Assembly (NCBI RefSeq): GCF_018326265.1
Contig: NZ_AP023360.1
Coordinates: 536,501-600,500 of the forward strand
Direction: 5' to 3'
Origin: Catellatospora sp. IY07-71
GTDB lineage: Bacteria; Actinomycetota; Actinomycetes; Mycobacteriales; Micromonosporaceae
Length of the DNA: 64,000 nt
Under the pieces are notes generated by a model, which ran no database searches, had not been told where the DNA came from, and was given only the letters and a program-made list of their open reading frames with translations. Made by a program: the position numbers and the translations under genes. This document shows, one piece after another, positions 34,869-43,103 of this stretch (position 1 is its first letter; each line of letters begins with the position of its first letter).

Positions 34869-35489
34869 ATGCAGCCGGAACAGCGTCGCGATTGGACCGT
34901 CCCCATCGTCATCGGCGTGGTGGCGCTCGTCGTCGTGCTCGTGCTCTGCCTCACCGGCGGCGCCGCGGCGTACCTGCTGACCCGCGACCGCGCCCCGGAG
35001 CCGTCGCCCACGCCGTCGCCGAGCCCCAGCCCCGTCGCGGCCGTGCCGTCGCCCAGCCCCGTCTCCCCCGCGCGCTGCCTGGTCGGCCGCTGGCAGGAGA
35101 CCTCGTACACCAGCTACGGCGACATCTACGGGGTGAAGGTGCAGCTCAGCGGCGCGGGTGCGGTGTTCGACTTCCGGGCCGACGGCACGCTGTCGATCGT
35201 GCGCAAGACGTCGATGAAGGGCACCGCCAACGGCGACCGCTACGAAGTGATCTTCAGCGGCACCCACACGATCAACTACACCGCGGACGACAAAGAGATC
35301 AACTACAGCAACCCCCGGTCGACCGGCACCACCACGTGGAAGGTCAACGGCAAGGTGCGGGACCAGGAGAAGCTGGTCTGGATCACCACCCCCGACCGCT
35401 ACACCTGCACCGCCACCGAGCTGCGCATGTACGGCGACACCTACGCCGAGGAGTTCACCCGCATCCAGCCCCCGGGCCGCCCGGTCTGA
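34869..35489 (+). CDS. Membrane-anchored beta-domain protein, tandem copy 2
   Basis: This 206-residue paralogue of the preceding gene has the same start (MQPEQRRDWT), membrane helix, SPSPSP linker and outside domain beginning CLVGRWQETSYT and ending RIQPPGRPV. Differences cluster in the linker and in surface loops, with the two Cys and the GDRYEVI and GTTTWKVNG strands kept. The gap between the copies is 46 bases, most of it duplicated. A long palindrome follows the gene. Confidence 0.8.
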   Translation: MQPEQRRDWTVPIVIGVVALVVVLVLCLTGGAAAYLLTRDRAPEPSPTPSPSPSPVAAVPSPSPVSPARCLVGRWQETSYTSYGDIYGVKVQLSGAGAVFDFRADGTLSIVRKTSMKGTANGDRYEVIFSGTHTINYTADDKEINYSNPRSTGTTTWKVNGKVRDQEKLVWITTPDRYTCTATELRMYGDTYAEEFTRIQPPGRPV

Positions 35490-35511
35490 CGCGGCCAGCC
35501 TCCGCCGGTCG

Positions 35512-35576
35512 ATGATCGCGAGTTCGTGTCAGAAAGTGTGGTCAGGCCGCACTTTCTGACACGAAGTCGCGATCAT
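35512..35576. repeat. Palindromic spacer, family B copy 1
   Basis: The 27-base arms (35512-35538 and 35550-35576) match at 26 positions around an 11-base loop; the arm contains ATGATCGCG and TCGTGTCAGAAAGT. It lies between the convergent tandem-copy and metB genes. Related copies lie at 37504-37564 and 38657-38725. Confidence 0.85.
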
Positions 35577-35630
35577 GGCGGCGCGGCACTGCACGGCGCG
35601 GGGCCGCGCGGGGCGACCGCGGACCGCCGA

Positions 35631-36767
35631 TCAGCCCAGCGCCGCCGCGAGGTCGCCGAGCAGGTCGTCGATGGTCTCGATGCCGACGGAGAGGCGGACC
35701 AGGTCCGCCGGGACCTCCAGCTCCGAGCCCGCGACGCTGGCGTGCGTCATCTTCCCCGGGTGCTCGATCAGCGACTCGATCCCGCCCAGCGACTCGGCCA
35801 GCGTGAACACCTTGGTCGTGTTGCACACCCGCTCGGCCGCCGCCGCGTCGCCCATCCGGAAGCTGATCATGCCGCCGTACCGGCGCATCTGCTTCGCGGC
35901 CAGCTCATGGCCCGGGTGCTCGGGCAGGCCCGGGTAGAGCACCTGCGTCACCTTCGGGTGGTGGGTCAGGAACTCGGCCACCTTCTCGGCGTTGTCGCAG
36001 TGCCGCTCCATGCGCACCGCCAGCGTCTTCACGCCGCGCAGGGTCAGCCAGGCGTCGAACGGCCCGTTGACCGCGCCCATCGCGTTCTGGTGGAACTTCA
36101 GCTCGTCGGCGAGCCCCGCGTCGTTCAGCACCAGTGCCCCGCCGACCACGTCCGAGTGCCCGCCCACGTACTTCGTGGTCGAATGCACCACCACGTCCGC
36201 CCCCAGCGCCAGCGGCTGCTGCAGGTACGGGCTGGCGAACGTGTTGTCGACGACCAGCAGGGCGTGCGCGTCCCGGGACACCGCGGCCAGGCCGGCGATG
36301 TCGGCGATGCTCAGCAGCGGGTTGGTCGGCGTCTCCACCCAGATCATCTTCGTGTTCGGGGTGACCTTGGCCCGCACGTCGTCGACGTCGGAGATCCGGG
36401 CCGCCGTCCAGGACAGCCCCCAGCGCTGCGCCACCTTCGCGAACAGGCGGAACGTGCCGCCGTACGCGTCGTCGGGAATGATCACGTGGTCGCCGGGCTT
36501 GCACACGGTGCGGATCAGCGTGTCCTCGGCGGCCAGCCCGCTGGCGAACGTGAGCCCGCGCGCGCCGCCCTCCAGCGCCGCCAGGCACTCCTGGAGGGAG
36601 TCGCGGGTCGGATTGCCGGACCGGGCGTACTCGTAGCCCAGCCGCGGCGACCCGACAGCGTCCTGCTTGAAGGTCGACGTCTGGAAGATCGGCGGGATCA
36701 CCGCACCGGTGCGCTCGTCCGGCTCCTGGCCCGCGTGGATGGCGAGCGTTTCAAACCCGTAAGACAT
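35631..36767 (-). CDS. metB: Cystathionine gamma-synthase/lyase family protein
   Basis: This PLP enzyme of 378 residues belongs to the Cys/Met metabolism family. The signature [20 protein letters not shown] carries the PLP lysine near residue 198; [12 protein letters not shown] and VETPTNPLL are also conserved. Gamma-synthase (methionine synthesis) and gamma-lyase (reverse transsulfuration) are hard to separate by sequence; a cystathionine beta-synthase gene at 56567 makes either plausible. The ATG at 36767 directly follows GGGGGA. It is divergent from msrA with a 30-base spacer. Confidence 0.92.
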   Translation of the reverse strand: MSYGFETLAIHAGQEPDERTGAVIPPIFQTSTFKQDAVGSPRLGYEYARSGNPTRDSLQECLAALEGGARGLTFASGLAAEDTLIRTVCKPGDHVIIPDDAYGGTFRLFAKVAQRWGLSWTAARISDVDDVRAKVTPNTKMIWVETPTNPLLSIADIAGLAAVSRDAHALLVVDNTFASPYLQQPLALGADVVVHSTTKYVGGHSDVVGGALVLNDAGLADELKFHQNAMGAVNGPFDAWLTLRGVKTLAVRMERHCDNAEKVAEFLTHHPKVTQVLYPGLPEHPGHELAAKQMRRYGGMISFRMGDAAAAERVCNTTKVFTLAESLGGIESLIEHPGKMTHASVAGSELEVPADLVRLSVGIETIDDLLGDLAAALG

Positions 36768-36797
36768 TCCCCCAGCGTAGAGGAGCAGACTGGAACC

Positions 36798-37454
36798 ATG
36801 TTCCTTCGCCACAAGAAGCTCGATGTCGTCACCGCCGCCGAGGCCCTGCCCGGTCGCGACACCGCGATCGAGGTGCCCGCGAAGCACTTCGTGCTCGGCA
36901 CGCCGATGCAGGGTCCCTGGCCCGCCGGGCTGCAGACGGCCGTGATCGGCATGGGCTGCTTCTGGGGCGCCGAGCGCCTCTTCTGGAAGCTGGACGGCGT
37001 CTACTCGACCTCCGTCGGGTACGCCGGCGGCCTCACCCCGAACCCGACCTATCAGGAGGTCTGCTCGGGTTACACCGGGCACACCGAGGCCGTCGAGATC
37101 GTCTTCGACCCCAAGGTGATCTCCTACGGCGAGATCCTGCGCGTGTTCTGGGAGAACCACGACCCGACCCAGGGCATGCGGCAGGGCAACGACATCGGCA
37201 CCCAGTACCGGTCGGCGATCTACACCACCAGCGAGGAGCAGCTCAAGGAGGCGCTCGCCGCCCGCGACGCGTTCCAGCCGGTGGTGAACGCCAACGGCTA
37301 CGGCGAGATCACCACGGAGATCGCGCCGCTGTCGCACTACTACTACGCCGAGGACTACCACCAGCAGTACCTGGCCAAGAACCCCGACGGGTACTGCGGC
37401 ATCGGCCCCAACGGCATGTCCTGCCCCATCGGCGTCGCCAAGACCGACGCCTGA
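36798..37454 (+). CDS. msrA: Peptide-methionine (S)-S-oxide reductase MsrA
   Basis: MsrA repairs oxidised methionine in proteins. The 218-residue enzyme has the catalytic Cys in [13 protein letters not shown] near residue 54, [27 protein letters not shown] and [19 protein letters not shown]. Carboxyl-terminal cysteines in [13 protein letters not shown] could act as resolving residues. The ATG at 36798 starts a protein with an extra amino part of about 45 residues typical of the longer MsrA group. The divergent metB neighbour ties both to sulfur amino acids. Confidence 0.95.
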   Translation: MFLRHKKLDVVTAAEALPGRDTAIEVPAKHFVLGTPMQGPWPAGLQTAVIGMGCFWGAERLFWKLDGVYSTSVGYAGGLTPNPTYQEVCSGYTGHTEAVEIVFDPKVISYGEILRVFWENHDPTQGMRQGNDIGTQYRSAIYTTSEEQLKEALAARDAFQPVVNANGYGEITTEIAPLSHYYYAEDYHQQYLAKNPDGYCGIGPNGMSCPIGVAKTDA

Positions 37455-37503
37455 TCGGCTCCGATCGCGCGGCGCGCTCTCCCAGCGCGCCGCGCGCCGT
37501 CAT

Positions 37504-37564
37504 GATTGCCGTCTCGTGTCAGAAAGTCTGGCCAGACCTCACCTTCTGACACGAGACGGCGATC
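37504..37564. repeat. Palindromic spacer, family B copy 2
   Basis: The arms 37504-37527 and 37541-37564 match at 22 of 24 positions and share TCTCGTGTCAGAA with copy 1. It lies 50 bases after the msrA stop codon and may act as its terminator. Confidence 0.8.
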
Positions 37565-37636
37565 TTCCAACGCCGGAAGCCTGGACCAGCGCGGTTATCG
37601 TGGACCGCCCAACGATCGCGGCCCCGGAGCACCCCC

Positions 37637-38662
37637 TTGACCTGGACTCTTAGACGCACCATCGTCGGCCTGGCGGTCGCCTTGCTGCTCGGTGCCGGCT
37701 CGTTCGTCGCGTACGCCCTCGGCGAGCAGCAACGCGCCCACGTGGTCGGCCAGGGGCACCGGACCACCGCGGTGGTCACCGGCTACGAGCGCAACTCCGG
37801 CTGGCCCGATGCGGCCGAGGTGACGTACGAGTTCGCCGGCGCCCGCCGGCAGGCCTCGATCTACCACCCCTGGCACGCACCGCCGCCGGGCGGCACCAGC
37901 CTCGACGTGTTCGTGGACCCGGCCGACCCACAGCGCGTCGCGACCGCCGACGGGTACGCGACCGGGTGGCAGGCCGGACTGCCCCTGCCGCTCGCCGCCT
38001 TCGCGGTGGTCGCCGCGCTGGTGGCGCTGAGCGGCTTCGTGACGACGGTCCGGCGGCAGCGGTGGGATGCCGCCAGCATCGCGCCGGAACCGGACGCGGC
38101 GACGGTCGCCGTACGCCGCCGTGGCGTCGTGCGCCGCGTCGACGTCTGGTCATGGTTCTTCTTCGGGCTGCTGGCGGCGGGTACGGCGCTCGGCGTGTGG
38201 GCCAACCAGGGCAGCGACGATCCGCTGTTCTACCCTGCCGTGGCGATGTTCGGCGGGGCCGCGGCAGGCGTGTACGTGGCGGGCACGAGCGGCCGGATCG
38301 TCATCACGCCGCGGCATCTGACCGTCCACCAGACGTTCACCGTGCACACCGTGCCGCGTGGCCTGGTCCAGTCCGTGCACCTCGCCGAGGACGGAGTGCT
38401 GGAGCTGGTCATCCGGAACGCCGCGCCGATCCGTGTCGCCACCGGCGCCGCGGCGCAGTGGGGCGCACACCTGAACCGGAGGCCGGCCCAGCTCCGGGCG
38501 GCCAACCGGCTGCGCAACCTGCTGGTCGCCGTCCGGCCCGCGGGCGGCGGAGAGGACGAGAGCGTGACCAGGACGTACCGCTGGTTCACGATCGGGCTGG
38601 CCGTGCTGGCGGGAGCCGGGATGGCCGCCCCGTTCGTCGTGATGGCCGTATCACGTGGATGA
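37637..38662 (+). CDS. DUF3592-like membrane protein
   Basis: The 341-residue protein has a helix near the start, an outside domain resembling DUF3592 (HRTTAVVTGYERN, AEVTYEFAG, SLDVFVDPADPQRV), further helices near residues 115-140, 175-195 and 205-225, a cytoplasmic region and a last helix at 315-338. Function unknown. The TTG at 37637 has GGAGC 7 bases upstream. Its stop codon (38660-38662) lies within the left arm of the family B copy 3 palindrome. Confidence 0.75.
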   Translation: MTWTLRRTIVGLAVALLLGAGSFVAYALGEQQRAHVVGQGHRTTAVVTGYERNSGWPDAAEVTYEFAGARRQASIYHPWHAPPPGGTSLDVFVDPADPQRVATADGYATGWQAGLPLPLAAFAVVAALVALSGFVTTVRRQRWDAASIAPEPDAATVAVRRRGVVRRVDVWSWFFFGLLAAGTALGVWANQGSDDPLFYPAVAMFGGAAAGVYVAGTSGRIVITPRHLTVHQTFTVHTVPRGLVQSVHLAEDGVLELVIRNAAPIRVATGAAAQWGAHLNRRPAQLRAANRLRNLLVAVRPAGGGEDESVTRTYRWFTIGLAVLAGAGMAAPFVVMAVSRG

Positions 38663-38725
38663 TCGCTGCCTCGTGTCGCCAAGTGCGGTCCAGCCGCAGA
38701 TCTCGACACGAGACAGCGATCATCC
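38657..38725. repeat. Palindromic spacer, family B copy 3
   Basis: The arms 38657-38678 and 38704-38725 match at 21 of 22 positions (GGATGATCGCTG and CTCGTGTCG). It lies between two convergent genes and supplies the stop codon of the left one. Confidence 0.82.
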
Positions 38726-38738
38726 CCGACCCACAGAC

Positions 38739-39350
38739 CTACTCGTAGCAGTCCTGGTTCTTGAGCTGGAGGGAGAGTTCGGCGACCTTGCCGTCGGTGA
38801 TGGCGATGCGGTACGACGCCTTGGCGTTGCCGGGGACGTCGGCGTGGCCGCGGCCGTGGTCGGCGGCGTACTTCCACCCTGGGTACGCCTTGCCGACCTG
38901 GGCGAGGGTGCTGCCCAGCCCGATTCCCTGCGGGGTGCGCACGTCGCCGTACGCGTAGATCGCGGCCAGCCCGAGGTTCGCGGAGATGAAGAGCGCTCCG
39001 GTCGGGTCTCCGGCGGCCCGGCGCGCGGCCCGCAGGGTGGCGATGTCGCAGCCGTTGTTGCTCTCGACCGGCCCGCTCAGCCCCGTGGCCATCACCGCGG
39101 CGCGGCTCTGCCCGAGCTCGAGCGCGCCGAGCCCGGTCGGGCCGAGGGCCAGCGCGGCGCGCGACGGCGACGCGGCAGGCGAGGCGGCGGCATCGGGCGA
39201 CGGGGAAGCGGACAGGGACGGGGAGGCGACGGCCGCCCCGGACGTCGCCGCAGCCGTGGGTGTCTGACTCCCGGTGCAGGCGGCGAGCAGCGCGAGCGCG
39301 GCGACGGTGGTGGCCGCGAGGGCGGTGCGGCGGATGCGGTGGGCGGACAT
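38739..39350 (-). CDS. Lipoprotein sharing a domain with the adjacent sigma-linked membrane protein
   Basis: A signal peptide with lipobox LLAAC (Cys25) and a Ser/Pro/Ala linker precede a domain of about 130 residues. The last 80 residues (RTPQGIGLGSTLAQVGKAYP, then PGNAKASYRIAITDGKVAEL, ending CYE) align with the end of the protein encoded at 39491-40267. Two Cys, one mid-domain and one near the end, may bond. The ATG at 39350 precedes the signal peptide. Function unknown; it may be a free version of the outside domain of its neighbour. Confidence 0.82.
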   Translation of the reverse strand: MSAHRIRRTALAATTVAALALLAACTGSQTPTAAATSGAAVASPSLSASPSPDAAASPAASPSRAALALGPTGLGALELGQSRAAVMATGLSGPVESNNGCDIATLRAARRAAGDPTGALFISANLGLAAIYAYGDVRTPQGIGLGSTLAQVGKAYPGWKYAADHGRGHADVPGNAKASYRIAITDGKVAELSLQLKNQDCYE

Positions 39351-39401
39351 GCGTTCTCCCCGTGACGGTGGCCGGTGCGGCCTGATGTACGGAATGACAC
39401 G

Positions 39402-39461
39402 CCGCGGGGCGGTGCACGGTTGCAGGTGACCTGGATCACCCGCGGGTGCGCCGCCCCGCGG
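39402..39461 (-). terminator. Large stem-loop after the sigma operon
   Basis: Arms 39402-39417 and 39446-39461 match at 15 of 16 positions (GC-rich) and enclose GGTGA-N6-TCACC. It lies 30 bases after the stop of the sigma-linked membrane protein gene, separating it from the lipoprotein gene. Confidence 0.65.
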
Positions 39462-39490
39462 TCACCGGCCCGATGAGGACCGGGCCGGAG

Positions 39491-40267
39491 CTACTCGTAG
39501 CAGCCCCGGTTGACCGAGTGCAGGGCGACCGACGCGACCTTGCCGTCCCGCACCTCGATCCGGTACTTCGCATCGCTGTTACCGGGCGCCGGAATGTATC
39601 CGTGGCCCTCGTAACCGTCGATCGCCGACCACTTCGGGTACGCCTTCCGCACCTGCGCGAGCGTGCTGCCGATGCGGATGCCCTCCGGAGTGGACACCCC
39701 CGGCACGGCCCAGATGACCGCCACCCGGCCGTCGTCGAACCACACCCGTCCAGGATGGTTCGCCGGTTCCTGGTCATACCTGGTGCCGCGCAGGTAGACC
39801 TCGGCGTTGCAGTCGGCGGTGGCGGGAATCGCCGTGGTCAGGCCGGTGGCACGGGCCTGCGCGGCGGTCATGTCGAGCCGCAGCGCGCCGTATCCCCTCG
39901 GCCCCAGCGTGTAGCGGCTGGTGCCCTGCTTGGACGGCGACGCGGACGGGCTCGCCGAAGCCGAGGCCGACGGGGACGGGGACGGGAACGGCGACGGGAA
40001 CGGCGACTCCGCCGCGCTCGGCGACGGCGTGCCCGGGGCGGTCGCGACGACCACGGGCGGGCCGTCGCGGTCGGGCCCGAGCGCCGCGTACGCCGTGACC
40101 GGCGCGACGATCAGCACCGCGAGCACGCTGAGCGTGGCGGTGCGCACCCGGCGGCGCCGGCGCACGGTGTGCCGGGCGGCGTCCATGCCCGGCGAGACGA
40201 CCTGCGGCACCCCGGCCCGGAAGCCGGCGAACTCGGTGTTCAGCTCTTCGATGTCGTACTCAGACAT
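39491..40267 (-). CDS. Sigma-linked membrane protein with outside sensor-like domain
   Basis: The 258-residue protein has a cytoplasmic start (SEYDIEELNTEFAGF), a basic stretch, one membrane helix (about residues 43-62) and a low-complexity Ser/Pro linker. Its outside domain, starting LGPRGYGALRLDM, ends like the lipoprotein encoded next door (STPEGIRIGSTLAQVRKAYP; final GCYE). Its ATG overlaps the sigma gene stop by 8 bases, so it is coupled to it. The layout suggests an anti-sigma or envelope sensor, but no known anti-sigma fold is recognisable. Confidence 0.8.
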   Translation of the reverse strand: MSEYDIEELNTEFAGFRAGVPQVVSPGMDAARHTVRRRRRVRTATLSVLAVLIVAPVTAYAALGPDRDGPPVVVATAPGTPSPSAAESPFPSPFPSPSPSASASASPSASPSKQGTSRYTLGPRGYGALRLDMTAAQARATGLTTAIPATADCNAEVYLRGTRYDQEPANHPGRVWFDDGRVAVIWAVPGVSTPEGIRIGSTLAQVRKAYPKWSAIDGYEGHGYIPAPGNSDAKYRIEVRDGKVASVALHSVNRGCYE

Positions 40268-40790
40268 GACGGTGGTCCTTCCTCAGGTCGGCCAGCTCGG
40301 TGGCGAGGGCGGCGCGGCCGCGGTGCAGCCAGACGCGGACCGTCCCTTCGGCGACGTTCTCGATACGGGCGATCTCGGCGACGGGGACGTCGGCCAGGTG
40401 GTGCAGCACGACGACGCGGCGGTGGCTGGCGGGCAGCTTCGACAGGGCCCTGGCCAGCACGACCCGGTCGGGGCCGGGGCCGGGCATGTGCTCCTCGCGC
40501 TGGGTGCGGGCGAACGCGAGCGCGCTGCGCACGCGCCGCCAGCGGCTGTTGGCGAGGTTGAACGCGACGCGCCGGATCCAGGCCAGCGGGTCGTCGTACG
40601 CGGCGAGCTTCGACCAGCGCGGGATGGCCCGGCAGAACGCCTCCTGCACGAACTCCTGCGCGAGGCCGAGGTCGCCGGTGTACGCGTAGAGCTGGACCGT
40701 GAGCTGCTGGAAGTGGACGGCGTAGAACTCGTCGATGTCGTGCGTCGGCGGTGACGCCTCGTCCTGTTCGGTGATGCGGTGAGTCCTCAT
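40260..40790 (-). CDS. SigE-family ECF RNA polymerase sigma factor
   Basis: This 176-residue sigma factor has region 2 in HDIDEFYAVHFQQLTVQLYA to AWIRRVAFNLANSRWRR and region 4 in LPASHRRVVVLHHLADVPVA to EGTVRVWLHRGRAALA. It lacks regions 1.1 and 3, as in the extracytoplasmic-function group, and resembles the small SigE-family factors of actinomycetes. The ATG at 40790 has a GGAGGGG run about 10 bases upstream. The following overlapping gene encodes a membrane protein that may control it. Target promoters are unknown. Confidence 0.9.
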   Translation of the reverse strand: MRTHRITEQDEASPPTHDIDEFYAVHFQQLTVQLYAYTGDLGLAQEFVQEAFCRAIPRWSKLAAYDDPLAWIRRVAFNLANSRWRRVRSALAFARTQREEHMPGPGPDRVVLARALSKLPASHRRVVVLHHLADVPVAEIARIENVAEGTVRVWLHRGRAALATELADLRKDHRHV

Positions 40791-40931
40791 GGGCTGATGC
40801 CCCTCCCCGTGATGAGCCGCCTGCCGGCTCGCACCCGTCAGACGCCTGGGGGTGCCGGGACGTTACACCGCCTTCCCGGCCGCTTTCCCGACACCGCAGG
40901 CGATGTCCGCAGGCGGTCTCCACATACGACG

Positions 40932-40983
40932 AAAGCTCCCGTCGAGCTGCCGGAACAGCCTGGCGGGAGCTTTGCGCGGAAAC
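40932..40983 (-). terminator. Terminator hairpin after the PmoA gene
   Basis: AAAGCTCCCG (40932-40941) pairs exactly with CGGGAGCTTT (40974-40983). The loop is 32 bases and GC-rich. It lies just after the stop of the PmoA-family gene on the minus strand. Confidence 0.6.
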
Positions 40984-40987
40984 GAGA

Positions 40988-41908
40988 TCAGTCGTCCTCG
41001 GGGGCTTTGAGGGCGGCATGGCCCAGCGCGGCGAGATCGGCCGCGCCGGTGAGGCCGGGGTCGCCGTCGGCGATGACGACCGCGTAGCGCAGGGAGAGGG
41101 TCGCGCCGGGGGCGATCGGGACCTCGGTGGCGAAGAACGGCGCCGGGCACAGGCAGGCGAACGGCTCCGAGCGGACGAACCACTGCACCGGGTGGCCCGG
41201 GTTGTCCTCGGCGTCCACGAAGACGAGCGTCGACCAGCGGCCGTGGCCGTCGTGGCGGCCGGTGAAGCCCATCCACGGTGCGCGTACGCCCATCAGCTCG
41301 TCGCCGCCCTCGCGGTCGCTGCAGTAGACGCGCCCACCGGTGAACGAGCGGGGGCCGCGCCAGAACAGACCGCCGTACCCGGCGTTGTCGCGGCCCTCGG
41401 TGGTCGGGCTACCGATCACGATCTCCCGGTCGCTGACGTTGGTCAGCTCGGTGCCGAAGGTGAGGGTCCAGGCGCCGTGCTCGGCGGCGACGGTCACGCC
41501 GAGCCGCCGCTGCTCGCGGAACCAGGTCTCGCCGGGCTCGGTGAGCCAGTACAGGCGCTCGGTGACGCCGACCGCGTCGGCCTGCGCGTCCAGCCGGGTG
41601 AAGACGTGGTGACGCTGGCTGCCGTTGTTGGGCAGCTGCACGTAGCCCTGGGCGCGGGTGTAGGTGACGCCGCCCCAGAAGTTGGCCGGGCCGACGTTGG
41701 GCAGCGAGAACGCGATGCCCCGGTGCCAGACGTGGTCGTGCGGCCGGAACACGCTGACCGGGTCGCCGCCCAGCGTGTGCAGCGGGTAGAGGTAGGGCCG
41801 CGGCGACTCCAGCTGCGGGTCGTCGGGCTGGTACACGTACCGCAGCAGCGGCTGCCCGCCGAAGGCGACGTCCAGCGCGCCGGGCTGCTTGTCGAGCCGC
41901 AGGGTCAT
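40988..41908 (-). CDS. PmoA family protein (DUF6807)
   Basis: The 306-residue protein shows the PmoA/DUF6807 signs: RPYLYPLHTLGGDPVSVFRP, HDHVWHRGIAFSLPNVG and PTTEGRDNAGYGGLFWRGPR. Despite the name, these proteins are not methane monooxygenase subunits; they occur in sugar-use clusters with Gfo/Idh enzymes and probably have a galactose-mutarotase-like fold. The ATG at 41908 has AGGAGAGG just upstream. It is the last gene of the GH3-Gfo/Idh-PmoA unit. Confidence 0.87.
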   Translation of the reverse strand: MTLRLDKQPGALDVAFGGQPLLRYVYQPDDPQLESPRPYLYPLHTLGGDPVSVFRPHDHVWHRGIAFSLPNVGPANFWGGVTYTRAQGYVQLPNNGSQRHHVFTRLDAQADAVGVTERLYWLTEPGETWFREQRRLGVTVAAEHGAWTLTFGTELTNVSDREIVIGSPTTEGRDNAGYGGLFWRGPRSFTGGRVYCSDREGGDELMGVRAPWMGFTGRHDGHGRWSTLVFVDAEDNPGHPVQWFVRSEPFACLCPAPFFATEVPIAPGATLSLRYAVVIADGDPGLTGAADLAALGHAALKAPEDD

Positions 41909-41981
41909 GACCTCTCCTCGCTTGGCTGTGCGGCGGTGCGGACCACGCCGGTGCGGCCCGGCGTCGCGGGGGCCGGCGAGT

Positions 41982-43103
41982 TCATGCGACGGCACCTGTG
42001 CGCACGGCGGGCCAGGGCGCGCCGGGTCCCTCCATCCGCTCGTAGAACGGCGAGCCGGGCCCGATCTCGCCGCGGCCGACGGGGCGGCGGGTGAAGGCGG
42101 AGGCGTAGATCGCGGCGACGAGTTCCATGGTGTCCCGGGCCTCGGCGGTGCCGACGGGCGGCGTCCGGCCCGCGTCGAGCGCGTCGAGGACCGCGCTGAG
42201 CTGGGCGCCGTGCCCGCTCGGCCGGCCGGTCGGGCCCTCGGCCCAGGCCGCGGCGACCTCCTGCTCGTGGCCGGGGGCGGCGGTGACGGTCCAGTCGCCG
42301 TCGCCGTATCCGTAGAGGTGGGTCAGCTCGACCGACGCGTGGTCGAGGTCGAACCGCAGGTGGCTGGTCTCGCGCGGGGACAGCAGGCTGTTGACGACGC
42401 TGGCCACGGCACCGGAGGCGAAGGTGACGAGCGCGCCGGACAGGTCCTCGGTGTCGGTGGGGCGGGCCCGGCGCGCGGCTACCGCGACCACCTCGCGCCA
42501 CGGCCCGAGGATCGACAGCAGCAGGTCCATCTGGTGGATGCCGTGGCCCATGGTCGGGCCGCCGCCTTCCACGTCCCAACGCCCGCGCCACGGCACGGCG
42601 AAGTACGCGTCCGGCCGATACCACAGCGTGTGGCACACGGCGGTCAGCGGATCACCGAGCCGCGGGTCGCCGACCAGGCGGCGCAGGTTGGCCGCGCCGC
42701 TGCCGAAACGGTGCTGGAAGACGGTGGCGAAGCGGCCCCCGCCCGCCGCCTCGGCGGCCGCGATCCGGTCGAACTCGCCCAGGCTGAGTGCGGGCGGCTT
42801 CTCGCACAGCACGGTCAGGCCCCGGGACAGGCAGGCGATCGCCTGCGGGGCGTGCAGGCCCGGCGGGGTGCACAGGTCGACCAGGTCGGGGCGCCGGTCG
42901 GCGAGCAGGCTGTCCAGGTCGGGGTAGCCCTGCGGCTCGGGCAGGCCCAGCTCGGCCAGGCGGGCGGTGAAGGCACGCAGCCGGTCGGGGTCGACGTCGA
43001 CCACGGCGCCGATGCGAGCGCGGCCGTCCAGCCGGGCCACGTCGGCGGCGTGCACCGCGGCGATGCCGCCGGTGCCCACGACGGCCAGGTCATACGTCCG
43101 CAA
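41982..43103 (-). CDS. Gfo/Idh/MocA family oxidoreductase
   Basis: The 373-residue NAD(P)-dependent sugar dehydrogenase has the Rossmann start LAVVGTGGIAAVHAADVARL, the motif CEKPPALSLGEFDRI with the usual Lys near residue 96, and a carboxyl domain with VEGGGPTMGHGIHQMDLLL. The substrate is unknown. The TTG at 43103 is chosen because GGAGGTGTCCG lies just before it; it starts 14 bases inside the end of the GH3 gene. The overlap suggests coupled expression. Confidence 0.9.
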   Translation of the reverse strand: MRTYDLAVVGTGGIAAVHAADVARLDGRARIGAVVDVDPDRLRAFTARLAELGLPEPQGYPDLDSLLADRRPDLVDLCTPPGLHAPQAIACLSRGLTVLCEKPPALSLGEFDRIAAAEAAGGGRFATVFQHRFGSGAANLRRLVGDPRLGDPLTAVCHTLWYRPDAYFAVPWRGRWDVEGGGPTMGHGIHQMDLLLSILGPWREVVAVAARRARPTDTEDLSGALVTFASGAVASVVNSLLSPRETSHLRFDLDHASVELTHLYGYGDGDWTVTAAPGHEQEVAAAWAEGPTGRPSGHGAQLSAVLDALDAGRTPPVGTAEARDTMELVAAIYASAFTRRPVGRGEIGPGSPFYERMEGPGAPWPAVRTGAVA

